A DNA stretch of 14,042 nucleotides from contig HF996821.1 in NCBI GenBank assembly GCA_000432575.1, positions 1 to 14,042 on the forward strand. The letters run 5' to 3'. Of this stretch, positions 1 through 9,500 are shown in pieces; the stretch's first letter is position 1; every line of letters begins with the position of its first letter. The DNA comes from Clostridium sp. CAG:762. GTDB taxonomy: Bacteria > Bacillota_I > Bacilli_A > RF39 > UBA660. The notes under the pieces are model-generated. The model was not told the DNA's origin. It did no database searches and saw only the letters and a list, made by a program, of their open reading frames with translations. The position numbers and the translations under genes were made by a program.

Positions 1-24
1 AAGTAATCTTTTTTCTTTATAAAT

Positions 25-627
25 AAAAGCATTGTATTCGACTTACTAATTGACAATCAGCATATGGAGACTATGACCACATGGGTGGATCTATTAACTT
101 AGTTAATAATTTCAAAGTGGAAAAAGTAATATTTAACTGTGGTTCTCACGACGAACTGGAAAAAGAACTAATTAAAGTATTAGAAAAAAAGAAGATTAAA
201 TATTATTCATGTATTAAAGAATTAAATATAGATGATAATAAATTAAATTTCTTACAAACTAAAGAATACGATAATGAAAATGATAATAGTAATGTTATTT
301 ATACTGAACTTAGTGGATATAAATTTATGTTTATGGGAGATTCTGGAATAGAGAAATAATATTTTAGATAAATATAATATAAGTGATATAGATGTACTTA
401 AAGTAGGACATCATGGATCTAAGACAAGTAGTGATAAAAAATTTATTGATGAGATAAATCCTAAATATTCCATAATTAGTGTTGGTAAGAATAATAGATA
501 TGGACATCCAAATAAAGAAGTATTAAACAATTTAGAAAACTCAAAAATATATAGAACAGATCAAGACGGAAGTATTATGTTAAAGATTAAGAATAATAAA
601 TTAAAAATTGAAACTTGTAGTCCGTAG
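25..627 (+). pseudogene. comEC: Frameshifted ComEC C-terminal metallo-beta-lactamase domain (relic, 5' end outside window)
   Basis: ComEC/Rec2 is the membrane channel for DNA uptake in competence; its C-terminal domain is a metallo-beta-lactamase fold. Three reading frames must be joined to read the relic. Bases about 25-60 resemble the strand before the metal motif. Bases 63-356 encode G-D-Y-D-H-M-G (HxDxDH-like, with its first His lost at the frame break) and then an open stretch to G-D-S-G-I-E-K, stopping at 357. Bases 361-627 continue with ILDKY and the diagnostic L-K-V-G-H-H-G-S-K-T-S-S motif, ending TCSP-stop. A one-base change near 61-65, a further break near 48-55 and a short loss near 354-360 explain the shifts. 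The gene therefore looks inactive. comEC often lies upstream of lepA in Firmicutes, so this may be the native locus. Sequencing error is possible but would need several independent errors. Confidence 0.78.
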
Positions 628-639
628 AAAGGAGTAGAT

Positions 640-1521
640 ATGAATTACTACAATGAAATAAAGAAAGAACTTATTGATAATGAACTAAACAAAAAAGTAA
701 AAGATTATAGTAAAAACAAATATGAAATTCAAAAATATTATAATGTTGGCAAACTCCTATTAGAAGCAGGTAATGAATATGGAGAAAGTGTTATTAAAGA
801 GTATTCATTAAGATTAACCGAAGAATTAGGCTCAGGATATAGTCAAAGAAATTTAAGAAATATGAGACAATTTTATAAAGTATCAAAAAAATGGCAGACA
901 CTGTCTGCCAAATTAAGTTGGAGTCACTATTGTGAAATTCTTTGGTTTGATGATAATAAATTTCAATATTATGTTAAAATCTCTGAATTAAATGGTTTAT
1001 CAATTAGACAATTAAGAGAAAGAATAAAATCTAATGAATATGAAAGATTACCGGAAGATACTAAAAATAAAATAATAAATCAAACTGAATCTAATGTAGT
1101 TGATTTTGTAAAGAATCCAATTAAGATTAGAAATAACAATAAGTATAATATATTTTCAGAAAAAGTATTACAAAAATTAATTTTGGAAGATATTGAAAAC
1201 TTTTTAGAAGAATTAGGAATAGGGTTTACTTTTATAAAAAGTGAATATCCAATTAAATTAGGTAATAGATACAACTATATTGATTTATTACTTTATAATA
1301 TTAAATATAGGTGTTATGTAGTCGTAGAATTAAAGATAACAGAACTTAAGAAAGAGCATACTGGACAAATTATGACTTATATGAATTATATAGATAAGAA
1401 TATAAAAACTATTGAAGAAAATAATACAGTAGGAATTATTATTTGCAAACAAGATAATAAATATGTAATTAAATATTGCTCTGATGAGAGAATAATTGCT
1501 AGAGAATATGAATTAATATAA
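640..1521 (+). CDS. yhcG: YhcG/DUF1016-family PD-(D/E)XK nuclease
   Basis: The protein has 293 residues. The N-terminal half is the DUF1016 (YhcG_N) helical domain, with the family signature around residues 58-95: SQRNLRNMRQFY, then W85-Q-T-L-S-A-K-L-S-W-S-H-Y. The C-terminal half is a PD-(D/E)XK nuclease fold with D215 in Y-I-D-L-L-L-Y, E230-L-K232 in V-V-E-L-K, and a downstream T-G-Q helix. Members are usually 330-380 residues; this one stops soon after the last core strand (EYELI) and lacks the usual short C-terminal tail. An AAAGGAG ribosome site (628-634) lies directly after the comEC relic stop. Family members are proposed to act on nucleic acids in defence or recombination and are often mobile or associated with restriction systems. 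The substrate is not known from sequence. No partner gene is next to it here. Confidence 0.92.
   Translation: MNYYNEIKKELIDNELNKKVKDYSKNKYEIQKYYNVGKLLLEAGNEYGESVIKEYSLRLTEELGSGYSQRNLRNMRQFYKVSKKWQTLSAKLSWSHYCEILWFDDNKFQYYVKISELNGLSIRQLRERIKSNEYERLPEDTKNKIINQTESNVVDFVKNPIKIRNNNKYNIFSEKVLQKLILEDIENFLEELGIGFTFIKSEYPIKLGNRYNYIDLLLYNIKYRCYVVVELKITELKKEHTGQIMTYMNYIDKNIKTIEENNTVGIIICKQDNKYVIKYCSDERIIAREYELI
892..910. repeat. Perfect 9-1-9 palindrome inside yhcG
   Basis: TGGCAGACA-C-TGTCTGCCA is a perfect inverted repeat with a one-base centre. It falls on codons for the conserved W-Q-T-L-S-A segment (residues 85-90). It is markedly more GC-rich than its surroundings. Confidence 0.9.
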
Positions 1522-1620
1522 TATAAAATAATTAAATAAAAAATAAAAAAACAGTCATATGATTATCAATTTTGAATATAATATTTAAGGATATGAAACA
1601 TAGTTTATGTGTCCGCGAAT

Positions 1621-1635
1621 CGCAAAAGATTTGCG
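1621..1635. repeat. Small perfect hairpin CGCAAA-AGA-TTTGCG
   Basis: Six perfect base pairs close a three-base loop in the space between yhcG and lepA. It is followed by TTTATATAG, too weak for a convincing terminator tail. It may be part of the yhcG 3' untranslated region or a small structured RNA; nothing else supports a function. Confidence 0.4.
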
Positions 1636-1646
1636 TTTATATAGAT

Positions 1647-1684
1647 AAGAAACTCTTAAATAAAAAATAGAGTTTCTTTTTTTT
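1647..1684 (+). terminator. Rho-independent terminator after yhcG
   Basis: AAGAAACTCT (1647-1656) pairs perfectly with AGAGTTTCTT (1669-1678) across a 12-base A-rich loop, followed by an unbroken T run to 1684. The T run on this side only indicates + strand termination. It separates the comEC relic/yhcG unit from lepA. Confidence 0.88.
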
Positions 1685-1704
1685 CTAAAAGTGTCTACTT
1701 CTAG

Positions 1705-1743
1705 TATAATTTAATATACTTTTTGAAAAAAATATATTATAAT
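1705..1743 (+). promoter_or_regulatory. Probable lepA promoter region (-10-like TATAAT at 1705 and 1738)
   Basis: Two exact TATAAT hexamers lie at 1705-1710 and 1738-1743, after the terminator and before lepA. Neither has a good -35 at 16-18 bases: TTTCTA at 1682 fits the first, and TATACT at 1715 fits the second poorly. Position supports a promoter here, but which -10 is used cannot be decided from sequence. Confidence 0.4.
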
Positions 1744-1767
1744 TATTTCTATAGGTGAGATTTGAAT

Positions 1768-3582
1768 ATGAAAGAAAGTATAAAAAATAATATTAGAAAT
1801 TTTAGCATTATAGCCCATATCGATCATGGTAAAAGCACACTTGCCGACCGCATTTTAGAAGCAACTAATGCAATATCAAAAAGAGAAATGAAAGACCAAT
1901 TACTTGATAATATGGATATTGAAAGAGAAAGAGGCATCACAATCAAACTAAATGCAGTTAGATTAAAATATAACTTTAACAATGAAGAATACATATTAAA
2001 TCTAATTGATACCCCAGGCCACGTTGATTTTACTTATGAAGTAAGTAGAAGTTTAGCGGCTTGTGAAGGTGCTGTTTTAGTCGTAGATGCCACGCAAGGA
2101 ATTGAAGCTCAAACCTTAGCTAACGTTTATCTAGCCTTAGAAAACAATTTAGTCATCGTACCAGTCATCAACAAAATAGATTTACCTAACGCAGACGTCC
2201 CTTTAAGAAAGCAAGAATTGATTGACACATTTGGTTTTACTGAAGAAGAAATCATATCAGTCTCAGCCAAAACAGGTGAAGGCATAGATAAATTACTTGA
2301 ATCCATAATCAAGAAAATACCAGGACCAAAAAGAGATGATGAAGCCCCACTAAAAGCCCTTATTTTTGATAGCTATTTTGATTCATATCGTGGAGTCGTA
2401 GCCCTAATAAAAATTGCCCAAGGAACCTTAAAAAATACAGATAGAATAAAAATGTTATCCACCGGAGCATGCTATGATATAGTATCACTTGGTGTTCATA
2501 CACCTAAAGAAGAAAAGCAAGAAATGCTATCTTCAGGAGAAGTTGGTTTCATTACCGCATCTATCAAAGATATTACATTAGTAAAAGTAGGAGATACTAT
2601 AACTCACGAAAAGAACAAAGATATAACTCCATTAGAAGGTTATAAAGTAATCAAACCATCGGTTTTCTGTGGACTCTATCCAATTGATTCAAAGAAATAT
2701 CCTAACCTAAAAGAAGCCTTAGAAAAATTAAAATTAAACGATGCTGCCCTAACATTTGAACCAGAAACCTCTATTTCCTTAGGCTTTGGTTATCGAACTG
2801 GTTTTCTTGGCCTATTACACATGGAAATCATTAAAGAAAGAATAGAACGAGAGTTTAATATTGAATTAATTGCAACATCCCCTTCAGTTATATATGAACT
2901 AACCCTAACTGATAACACTGTTGTTACAATAGACAATCCATCCAAGTTCCCTGATAAAACAAAAATCAAAACGGTTAAAGAACCATATGTAAAAACCAGT
3001 ATTTTTGTTCCAAGCGAATATATTGGTAGCATCATGGAACTATGTCAAGACAAACGTGGAACCTATCTAAACATGGAATATATTGATACAAAGAGAGTAA
3101 ATATTCACTATGAAATCCCCCTTGCCGAAATTGTTTATGATTTCTTTGACAAGTTAAAAAGTTCCACCAAAGGATATGCATCATTTGACTACGAACTAAT
3201 TGGTTACAAAGAATCAGATTTAGTTAAATTAGATATCCTAGTAAATGGCGAAGCCGTTGATGCCTTAAGCGTCATAGTACACAAAGAATTTGCCTACAAA
3301 AGAGGAAGAATTATCGTAGAAAACCTCAAAAACATCATACCAAGGCAAATGTTTGAAATACCTATTCAAGCGGTCATTGGTAGCAAAGTTATCTCTCGAG
3401 CGGACATAAAAGCCATGAGAAAAAACGTTTTAGCAAAATGCTATGGAGGCGACGTTTCGAGAAAAAGAAAATTACTTGAAAAGCAAAAAGAAGGCAAAAA
3501 GAAAATGAAACAAATAGGACGCGTTGAAATACCTGATGAAGCATTCCTAAAAATACTTAGTACAGATGAAGAAAATAACTAA
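1768..3582 (+). CDS. lepA: Elongation factor 4 (LepA), ribosome back-translocase GTPase
   Basis: LepA is a translational GTPase that binds the ribosome and remodels stalled or mistranslocated complexes. The protein is about 604 residues, the normal length. The GTPase domain shows the P-loop A-H-I-D-H-G-K-S near residue 16, the switch R-G-I-T-I-K, D-T-P-G-H-V-D-F, and N-K-I-D. Domain II and the EF-G-like domains follow (FGYRTGFLGLLHME; RGTYLNMEYI), then the LepA-specific C-terminal domain ending in the conserved G-K-K-K-M-K-Q-I-G-R-V-E-I-P-D-E-A-F-L. I chose ATG at 1768 because the AGGTGAG ribosome site (1753-1759) is 8 bases upstream. An in-frame TTG at 1762 is only 2 bases from it. It leads a close run with the RNB gene (17-base gap) and ruvB. 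Confidence 0.98.
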   Translation: MKESIKNNIRNFSIIAHIDHGKSTLADRILEATNAISKREMKDQLLDNMDIERERGITIKLNAVRLKYNFNNEEYILNLIDTPGHVDFTYEVSRSLAACEGAVLVVDATQGIEAQTLANVYLALENNLVIVPVINKIDLPNADVPLRKQELIDTFGFTEEEIISVSAKTGEGIDKLLESIIKKIPGPKRDDEAPLKALIFDSYFDSYRGVVALIKIAQGTLKNTDRIKMLSTGACYDIVSLGVHTPKEEKQEMLSSGEVGFITASIKDITLVKVGDTITHEKNKDITPLEGYKVIKPSVFCGLYPIDSKKYPNLKEALEKLKLNDAALTFEPETSISLGFGYRTGFLGLLHMEIIKERIEREFNIELIATSPSVIYELTLTDNTVVTIDNPSKFPDKTKIKTVKEPYVKTSIFVPSEYIGSIMELCQDKRGTYLNMEYIDTKRVNIHYEIPLAEIVYDFFDKLKSSTKGYASFDYELIGYKESDLVKLDILVNGEAVDALSVIVHKEFAYKRGRIIVENLKNIIPRQMFEIPIQAVIGSKVISRADIKAMRKNVLAKCYGGDVSRKRKLLEKQKEGKKKMKQIGRVEIPDEAFLKILSTDEENN

Positions 3583-3583
3583 A

Positions 3584-3599
3584 GGAGGTATCAGTACCT
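3584..3599 (+). promoter_or_regulatory. Strong Shine-Dalgarno overlapping a small hairpin before the RNB gene
   Basis: AGGAGG (3584-3589) sits 10 bases before the ATG. Its 3' part belongs to a five-pair inverted repeat AGGTA-TCAG-TACCT (3586-3599) that ends directly at the start codon. The stem is short, so a regulatory effect is only a possibility. Confidence 0.4.
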
Positions 3600-5354
3600 A
3601 TGAAAAACAAAAAAATCGAAGAATACCTAAAAGAGGAAGAATTCATCCATGTTGATAATATCTATACCGAACTATTAAACAACTTTTATAAAACCATCAC
3701 AAAAATAGGAAAAGCCTTGGCCAAAAACATTCTAGAAAACGATATCGACGGAGCAATAACCATCATCAACAACCTAAGCATCCTAGTAAAAGACAAAGAA
3801 AAAATAAAGAAAATAAAAAAAGTAATTGAAATAAGTAATGATGATACCAGTTTTACCACTGATGACTACCAAATATTAATGTTTCTAATTTTCTATTATA
3901 AAGATTATGAATTAATAAAATACTTTGTACTATCTAAACCAAATGGTGTTAAAGAATTTAAAGATGCCTTAGAAGAAGTTTTAGATTATTATCTAAAATT
4001 ACCAAAAAACAATCCGGATATTAACTACTATGAAAAAATCCTAGAACTTTTTTTATATAACATGAAACCCCAAGACCTAACAAAAAACAAAGGCAAATAC
4101 TTACAAATGATAAACAAAAGCCCTTGCAAAAATTCTTGGCATATCAAAAAAATATTCAACATCATAGAAATGAGCGATCACGTTACCAAAAAAGAATTAG
4201 GCAAAAAATATCGCATTAAATATCATTTTCCACAACATGTTATAGAAGAAATACCTAGTATTTATCAAAATCTAGATAACAGAGTCGACCTCACTCAACA
4301 AAACACAATAACCATAGACGGAGCAAAAACCAACCTATTTGATGATGCCTTCTACATTTTAGAACTACCAAATGGTAACTATAAATTATATATCCACATC
4401 GTAGATATCCCTTCCTATATCAAAAAAACAAGCAACATTAACAGTGAAGCATACCTAAGAGGAGAAACATTATACTTACAAGACTGCAGCGTCCCTATGA
4501 TACCTGATGAAATAACAACATTCATGTGTTCCCTTAACAAAAACAGCATAAAAAATGCCATTACATACGAAATAAATTTAGATTCCAACTTTGATTTCAT
4601 AGGTAATAATATTTTAGATTACCTAAAAATATATAAAAGCCTCATTTGCATCAAAGAAAATTATTCTTACCAGTGGGCGGACCGACTAATCAAAGATGAA
4701 AATGACAATAACATCCTATTCAACGCCTACCTAATCACAGACAAATTAAAACGTGAAAACGCCAGCAAAGAAATATATCGTAACATTCAAAACAGATTAG
4801 ACAGACTAAATTACAGCGTAGAGCCAAAAGAAAGCACCTTGAATAACTTATCAGCCAGCATCATCCAAGAATTAATGATTTTAGTCAATCACCTAACAGC
4901 CGAGTATTTTACGCAAATTGATATGCCATTCATGTATAGAAACAGCAAAAGATTAAGCAAAGAAGAATTAAATGACAAACTAAAAATGTATTACGACTAT
5001 ATCAACAGTAACAACCTTCACCTAAACGAATTAAACTGTTCCAACGTAAGAAACATTGCAGATATATTATCGCGAACAGCATATTATTCCATTGACAACG
5101 AAGGCCATTTTGGCTTAAACATGAATACCTATTCACACAGCAGTTCACCCATGAGAAGATATGCCGACATTATCAGTCAAAGATTAATATATGATTTTAT
5201 CTTTAACAATTACCTTAATAACAGTTTAATATATAAATGGGAAGAAGAAATAGAAGAAACAAGTAAACACCTAAATGAAAAAGAATCCAGCAACGAAATG
5301 TTTGAAGCCGAATACAACTTCCTAATAAAAAGAAAGATTCTAAAAAAATATTAA
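3600..5354 (+). CDS. Atypical RNB-domain (RNase II/R-like) ribonuclease
   Basis: The 584-residue protein carries an RNase II-type catalytic (RNB) domain from about residue 225 to 540. It opens with I-D240-G-A-K-T-N-L246-F-D248-D249-A, followed by GNYKLYIHIVDIPSYIKK, Y-L-R-G-E-T-L-Y-L, P-M-I-P-D-E-I and C-S-L-N. Later come NHLTAEYF, GHFGLNMNTYSH and S-P-M-R519-R-Y. The RNase II metal site is D-x5-D-x-D-D; here the second Asp is Leu246, while the other three and the substrate-binding Arg remain. The first 225 residues are helical and do not look like the cold-shock domains of RNase R/II, and the protein ends without an S1 domain. It lies between lepA and ruvB in one run. It may be a 3'-5' exoribonuclease with altered metal use, or an RNA-binding protein with reduced activity. 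Confidence 0.85.
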   Translation: MKNKKIEEYLKEEEFIHVDNIYTELLNNFYKTITKIGKALAKNILENDIDGAITIINNLSILVKDKEKIKKIKKVIEISNDDTSFTTDDYQILMFLIFYYKDYELIKYFVLSKPNGVKEFKDALEEVLDYYLKLPKNNPDINYYEKILELFLYNMKPQDLTKNKGKYLQMINKSPCKNSWHIKKIFNIIEMSDHVTKKELGKKYRIKYHFPQHVIEEIPSIYQNLDNRVDLTQQNTITIDGAKTNLFDDAFYILELPNGNYKLYIHIVDIPSYIKKTSNINSEAYLRGETLYLQDCSVPMIPDEITTFMCSLNKNSIKNAITYEINLDSNFDFIGNNILDYLKIYKSLICIKENYSYQWADRLIKDENDNNILFNAYLITDKLKRENASKEIYRNIQNRLDRLNYSVEPKESTLNNLSASIIQELMILVNHLTAEYFTQIDMPFMYRNSKRLSKEELNDKLKMYYDYINSNNLHLNELNCSNVRNIADILSRTAYYSIDNEGHFGLNMNTYSHSSSPMRRYADIISQRLIYDFIFNNYLNNSLIYKWEEEIEETSKHLNEKESSNEMFEAEYNFLIKRKILKKY

Positions 5355-5371
5355 ATAGAAAGGAAACAAAT

Positions 5372-6370
5372 ATGGAAGAAGACAGAGTAGTAACTTCTAA
5401 AGAATTAAAAGAAGATACCTTTGAAAAAACAATTAGACCTGATAGCCTAGATGAATACATTGGACAAGAAGACGTAAAAAATAACATTAACGTATTTATC
5501 AAAAGTGCAATCATGAGAAGTGAATCATTAGATCATGTCTTATTATATGGGCCACCAGGCCTAGGAAAAACAACATTAGCAACCATCATTGCTAACGAAC
5601 TAGGCAGTAATTTAAAAACAGCATCTGGACCATCCATAGAAAAAAGTGGTGATTTAGCCGCGATTCTATCCTCAATTGAACCAAATGATGTCCTATTTAT
5701 TGACGAAATACACAGAATACCAAGATATATTGAAGAAATATTATATCCTGCCATGGAAGATTTTTCCCTAGACATTATTATTGGCAATGATGGAAGCAGT
5801 CGCAATATCAAAATAAACCTACCACCATTTACTCTAGTTGGAGCAACCACCAGAGCTGGAGACCTATCAAGCCCATTAAGAGATAGATTTGGAATAGTAT
5901 GCAAATTAAACTACTATAATGAAGAAGAACTATTTAAAATAATAAAAAGAACATCAAGAGTATTAGATACAAATATCGATGATGATGCAGCCATAGAACT
6001 CGCAAAAAGAAGTCGTGGCACCCCAAGAATAGCAAACCGTTTATTTAAAAGAGTAAGAGATTATGCCTTAGTTGAAGGCAAAGGTTATATCGATTTAAGC
6101 ATCATGAAGACAGCCCTAAACAGATTGAAAGTAGATGAATTAGGCTTAGATGAAACAGACTACAACTTATTAAAATCAATCATCGAAAAATTTAATGGAG
6201 GACCAGTAGGAATAGATGCCATAGCCAATTCCATTGGCGAAGAAGCCACAACAATTGAAGACGTATACGAACCTTATCTATTACAAACTGGGTTGCTCAA
6301 AAGAACCACACGAGGTAGAATGGTTACAGAAAAAGGAATAGAACATATAAAGAATATGGAAAACAAATAA
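5372..6370 (+). CDS. ruvB: Holliday junction branch-migration DNA helicase RuvB
   Basis: RuvB is the hexameric AAA+ motor that, with RuvA, drives branch migration of Holliday junctions in recombination and repair. The protein has 332 residues, normal for the family. It begins with R-P-D-S-L-D-E-Y-I-G-Q (residues 22-32), has Walker A G60-P-P-G-L-G-K-T-T, Walker B I-D111-E-I-H, and sensor 1 G157-A-T-T-R-A-G followed by P-L-R-D-R-F-G. The C-terminal winged-helix DNA-binding domain contains GGPVGIDAIA and ends R-T-T-R-G-R-M-V-T. AAAGGA (5359-5364) lies 7 bases before the ATG, and the gap from the RNB gene is 17 bases. ruvA, its usual neighbour, is not in the window. No terminator is visible after the stop, so readthrough into the type VII genes is possible. 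Confidence 0.98.
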   Translation: MEEDRVVTSKELKEDTFEKTIRPDSLDEYIGQEDVKNNINVFIKSAIMRSESLDHVLLYGPPGLGKTTLATIIANELGSNLKTASGPSIEKSGDLAAILSSIEPNDVLFIDEIHRIPRYIEEILYPAMEDFSLDIIIGNDGSSRNIKINLPPFTLVGATTRAGDLSSPLRDRFGIVCKLNYYNEEELFKIIKRTSRVLDTNIDDDAAIELAKRSRGTPRIANRLFKRVRDYALVEGKGYIDLSIMKTALNRLKVDELGLDETDYNLLKSIIEKFNGGPVGIDAIANSIGEEATTIEDVYEPYLLQTGLLKRTTRGRMVTEKGIEHIKNMENK

Positions 6371-6378
6371 ATCTTTAT

Positions 6379-6540
6379 ATGTTTTTCCTTTGCTCTCGCG
6401 TTATAGTGCCTTTGAAACATCCTATGAAAAGTAATTTTGATGTTAAAATACTAAATGTCAATAATATAGTTGATTTTATTGTTTTGAACAAAGATAATTT
6501 TTATACTATTAAGGTAAATGGTGAAAAATATAACTATCTT
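6379..6540 (+). pseudogene. Possible out-of-frame remnant of the essC 5' end
   Basis: An open frame starting at ATG 6379 reads like ordinary protein (beta-rich, e.g. D-F-I-V-L-N-K-D-N-F-Y-T-I-K-V-N-G) up to about 6540 and formally runs to 6630. It has no ribosome site and no membrane segment, and its last part lies under the essC frame that carries the conserved membrane helix. The beta-strand pattern would fit a fragment of the N-terminal FHA domain that full-length EssC carries. I infer a deletion plus frameshift. It could instead be an unrelated small protein. Confidence 0.35.
6402..6407 (+). promoter_or_regulatory. Possible -10 box (TATAGT) upstream of the type VII cassette
   Basis: TATAGT at 6402-6407 lies between ruvB and essC. 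The same -10-like hexamer recurs at 12147, 12647 and 12716. No good -35 is seen 16-18 bases upstream, so this is a weak call. Confidence 0.22.
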
Positions 6541-9500
6541 TTATATTGTACTGAGGTTTGTGACAATACTTATTTCATTTGGAATGCTTATGAGTGTTTT
6601 TCTATGGCCAAGTTTAATGAGAAGATATGAAAAGAAAGAAAAAAAAGCAAGAGAAAAACTAAGACAGGAAAAATATCGAGAATATTTAAAAGATAAACAA
6701 ACAAAAATAGAGACACTCAAGAAAAGACAAACTCAAATACTTTTAGAAAATAATTTAGTCTTAAAAGAATGCCAAAATATTATTTTAATGAAAAAAAGAA
6801 ATTTATGGGAGAGAAAAATAGAACATGATGACTTTTTATCACTTAGACTTGGCCTTGGTAATACTAGTCTCGCTGTAGAATTGAATGCTCCAAGTGAACA
6901 CTTTAGTTTGTCAACTGACGATTTAAAAGAAACTCTAGCAAAATTAGTAAGTGAATCACATGAAATTGAAAACGTTCCTATATGTTTATCCTTAACAACT
7001 AAAAATAATGTAGTAGTTGTCGGAAATGATATTTTAAGGAAAAGATTACTAGATAATTTGATTCTAGAATTGATTGCTTTTCATAGTTATGAAGATGTAA
7101 AATTAGTTTTTATGATTGATAATGATGATTATGATTATTATAAAAAGTTTAAAATTCTTCCTTTTGTTTGGGATAATTTAAGAGAAATGAGATTTTTTGC
7201 TGAGAATTACGATGAAGCTAGTAAAATTTCTTTCTATTTAGAGCAAGTTTTCTCACACAGAAAATATAGCGATGCTGATAAAATAACTATTAGTGATATT
7301 ACATACAAGGATGTTAGTCCATATTATGTGATTATTACTAATTCTATTAAGAAAATGCGGAATTTAGAAATAATAAATCAAGTATTAGCAGAAAAAAGAA
7401 ATTTAGGTTTTAGCATAATAATCTTAAATGATGGATTATCTAATTTGCCAAATGAATGCTCTAATTTTATAGTTTTGGATGAAAATAAAAGTGCAATTAT
7501 AGAAAATGATTTAAACATTAATAAACAAAAAACTTTTATGTTAGATAATAAAGAAAATATTGATATGTATGACGTTTGCAAACATGTTGCTAATATACCA
7601 ATAAAATTTTCTAAGCAAAATAGTATTATAACTAATAGTATAGGTTTTTTAGAAATGTATAATGTTGGTAAAGTAGAACAATTAAATGCCATAAACAGAT
7701 GGCATGATAGTAGTCCTATTCATAGTTTGTCATGTCCTATTGGGGTAACTAAAAATGAAGAATTATTATACTTAGATTTACACGAAAAATTTCATGGACC
7801 TCATGGTTTAATCGCAGGAATGACTGGTAGTGGTAAGAGTGAATTAATTATTACTTTTATTCTTTCTATGGCGGTTAATTATAGTCCATTAGAAGTTCAA
7901 TTCGTATTGATTGATTATAAAGGTGGTGGTTTAGCAGGAGCTTTTGAAAATAAAGATACTAGTTACAAATTACCCCACATTGTAGGGACATTAACAAACT
8001 TAGATACTACTGAATTAAAAAGATCCTTCGCTTCTATTCAAAGTGAATTAAGAAGAAGACAACAAATGTTTAACAAAGCAAAAGAAACCCTAGGCGAGAG
8101 TACCATTGATATTTATAAATATCAAAAAGCATATCGTGATGGTAAAATAGATATGCCAATTTCCCATTTGTTTATTATTTGTGATGAATTTGCTGAATTA
8201 AAAGTACAACAACCTGAGTTTATGGATCAATTAATTAGCATAGCCAGAATTGGTCGTAGCCTAGGAATACATCTAATTTTAGCAACACAAAAACCATCAG
8301 GAATTGTTGATGATCAAATATGGAGTAATAGCAGATTTAGAATATGTTTAAAAGTCCAAGAAAAAAGTGATAGTATGGATGTTATCAAAAGACCGGATGC
8401 GGTATCCTTAAAAAATGCAGGACGCTTTTACTTGCAAGTAGGTTACAATGACTTATTTGCCTTAGGACAATCTGCTTGGTGCGGTGGTGGTTATTTTCCA
8501 ACTGATAAATTAAAGAAAAAAATAGATAGAAGTTTGTCATTTATTACTAACATTGGTAATATTATAAAAAGTGCAGATGATAGCAAAAAAAATGATATGA
8601 TAGCCCAAGGAGAGGAATTGGGCAATATAGTTAGATATTTAAGTGATGTAGCACAGTCAGAAAATATTAAATTAGATAAGTTATGGCTTGATCGTATTCC
8701 TGATATTATTTATATTGGAGATTTAATTAAAAAATATAATTATGAAAGTTCACCATTTGAAATAGATCCTGTTATTGGCGAATATGATGATCCTGAAAAT
8801 CAAAGACAAGGCTTATTAACAATAAATTTAACTGATGTAGGTAATACCTTAATATATGGTTATCCTGGTAGTGGTAAAGATTTGTTGCTTAGTACTATAA
8901 TATATTCAACAATATTAGATCATACAGCTGACGAAGTAAATTTTTATATTTTAGATTTTGGAAGCGAAACACTAAATAGTTTTGCAGATGCCCCTCAAAT
9001 AGGAGATATAATTTTAAAAGATGATAGAGAAAAAATAACTAACATATTTAAAAATTTAATGAAAGAAATTGAGAAAAGAAAAGAATTATTTGCTAATTAT
9101 AATGGTGATTATAAAAGATATTGTATGGGAAGTGGTAATGCACTACCTATGCTTGTTATAATTGTTAATAATTATGAAGCTTTCAGTGAACTATATGATG
9201 AGTTTCAAGATACATTAATTACTTTAACTAGAGATGGGCAAAGATATGGCATTACATTTATTATTAGTACTAGTGGTGTTAATTCAATAAGATATAAATT
9301 ATCTCAAAATTTTAAAGAAATAATTGCACTTTCCTTAAATGATAAAGCTGATTATTTATCAGTTTTAGGTAATACTAATAATGTTTTTCCATCCAAATCA
9401 TTTGGGCGTGGTATTATTAGGATAAATGATAAAGTATGTGAATTTCAAACGGCTTATCCATACGATTATGACAATTTAAGTGATTATTTGAAAGTTATTT

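Noticed and set aside
1762..1767. TTG start giving a two-residue longer LepA
   Set aside because: Only 2 bases separate it from the ribosome site, whereas ATG 1768 has an ideal 8-base gap and the usual LepA N-terminus.
5533..5904. 123-codon minus strand frame under ruvB, and other minus strand frames under lepA, essC and the surface gene
   Set aside because: They lie wholly within strongly conserved + strand genes, lack ribosome sites, and have no recognisable features.
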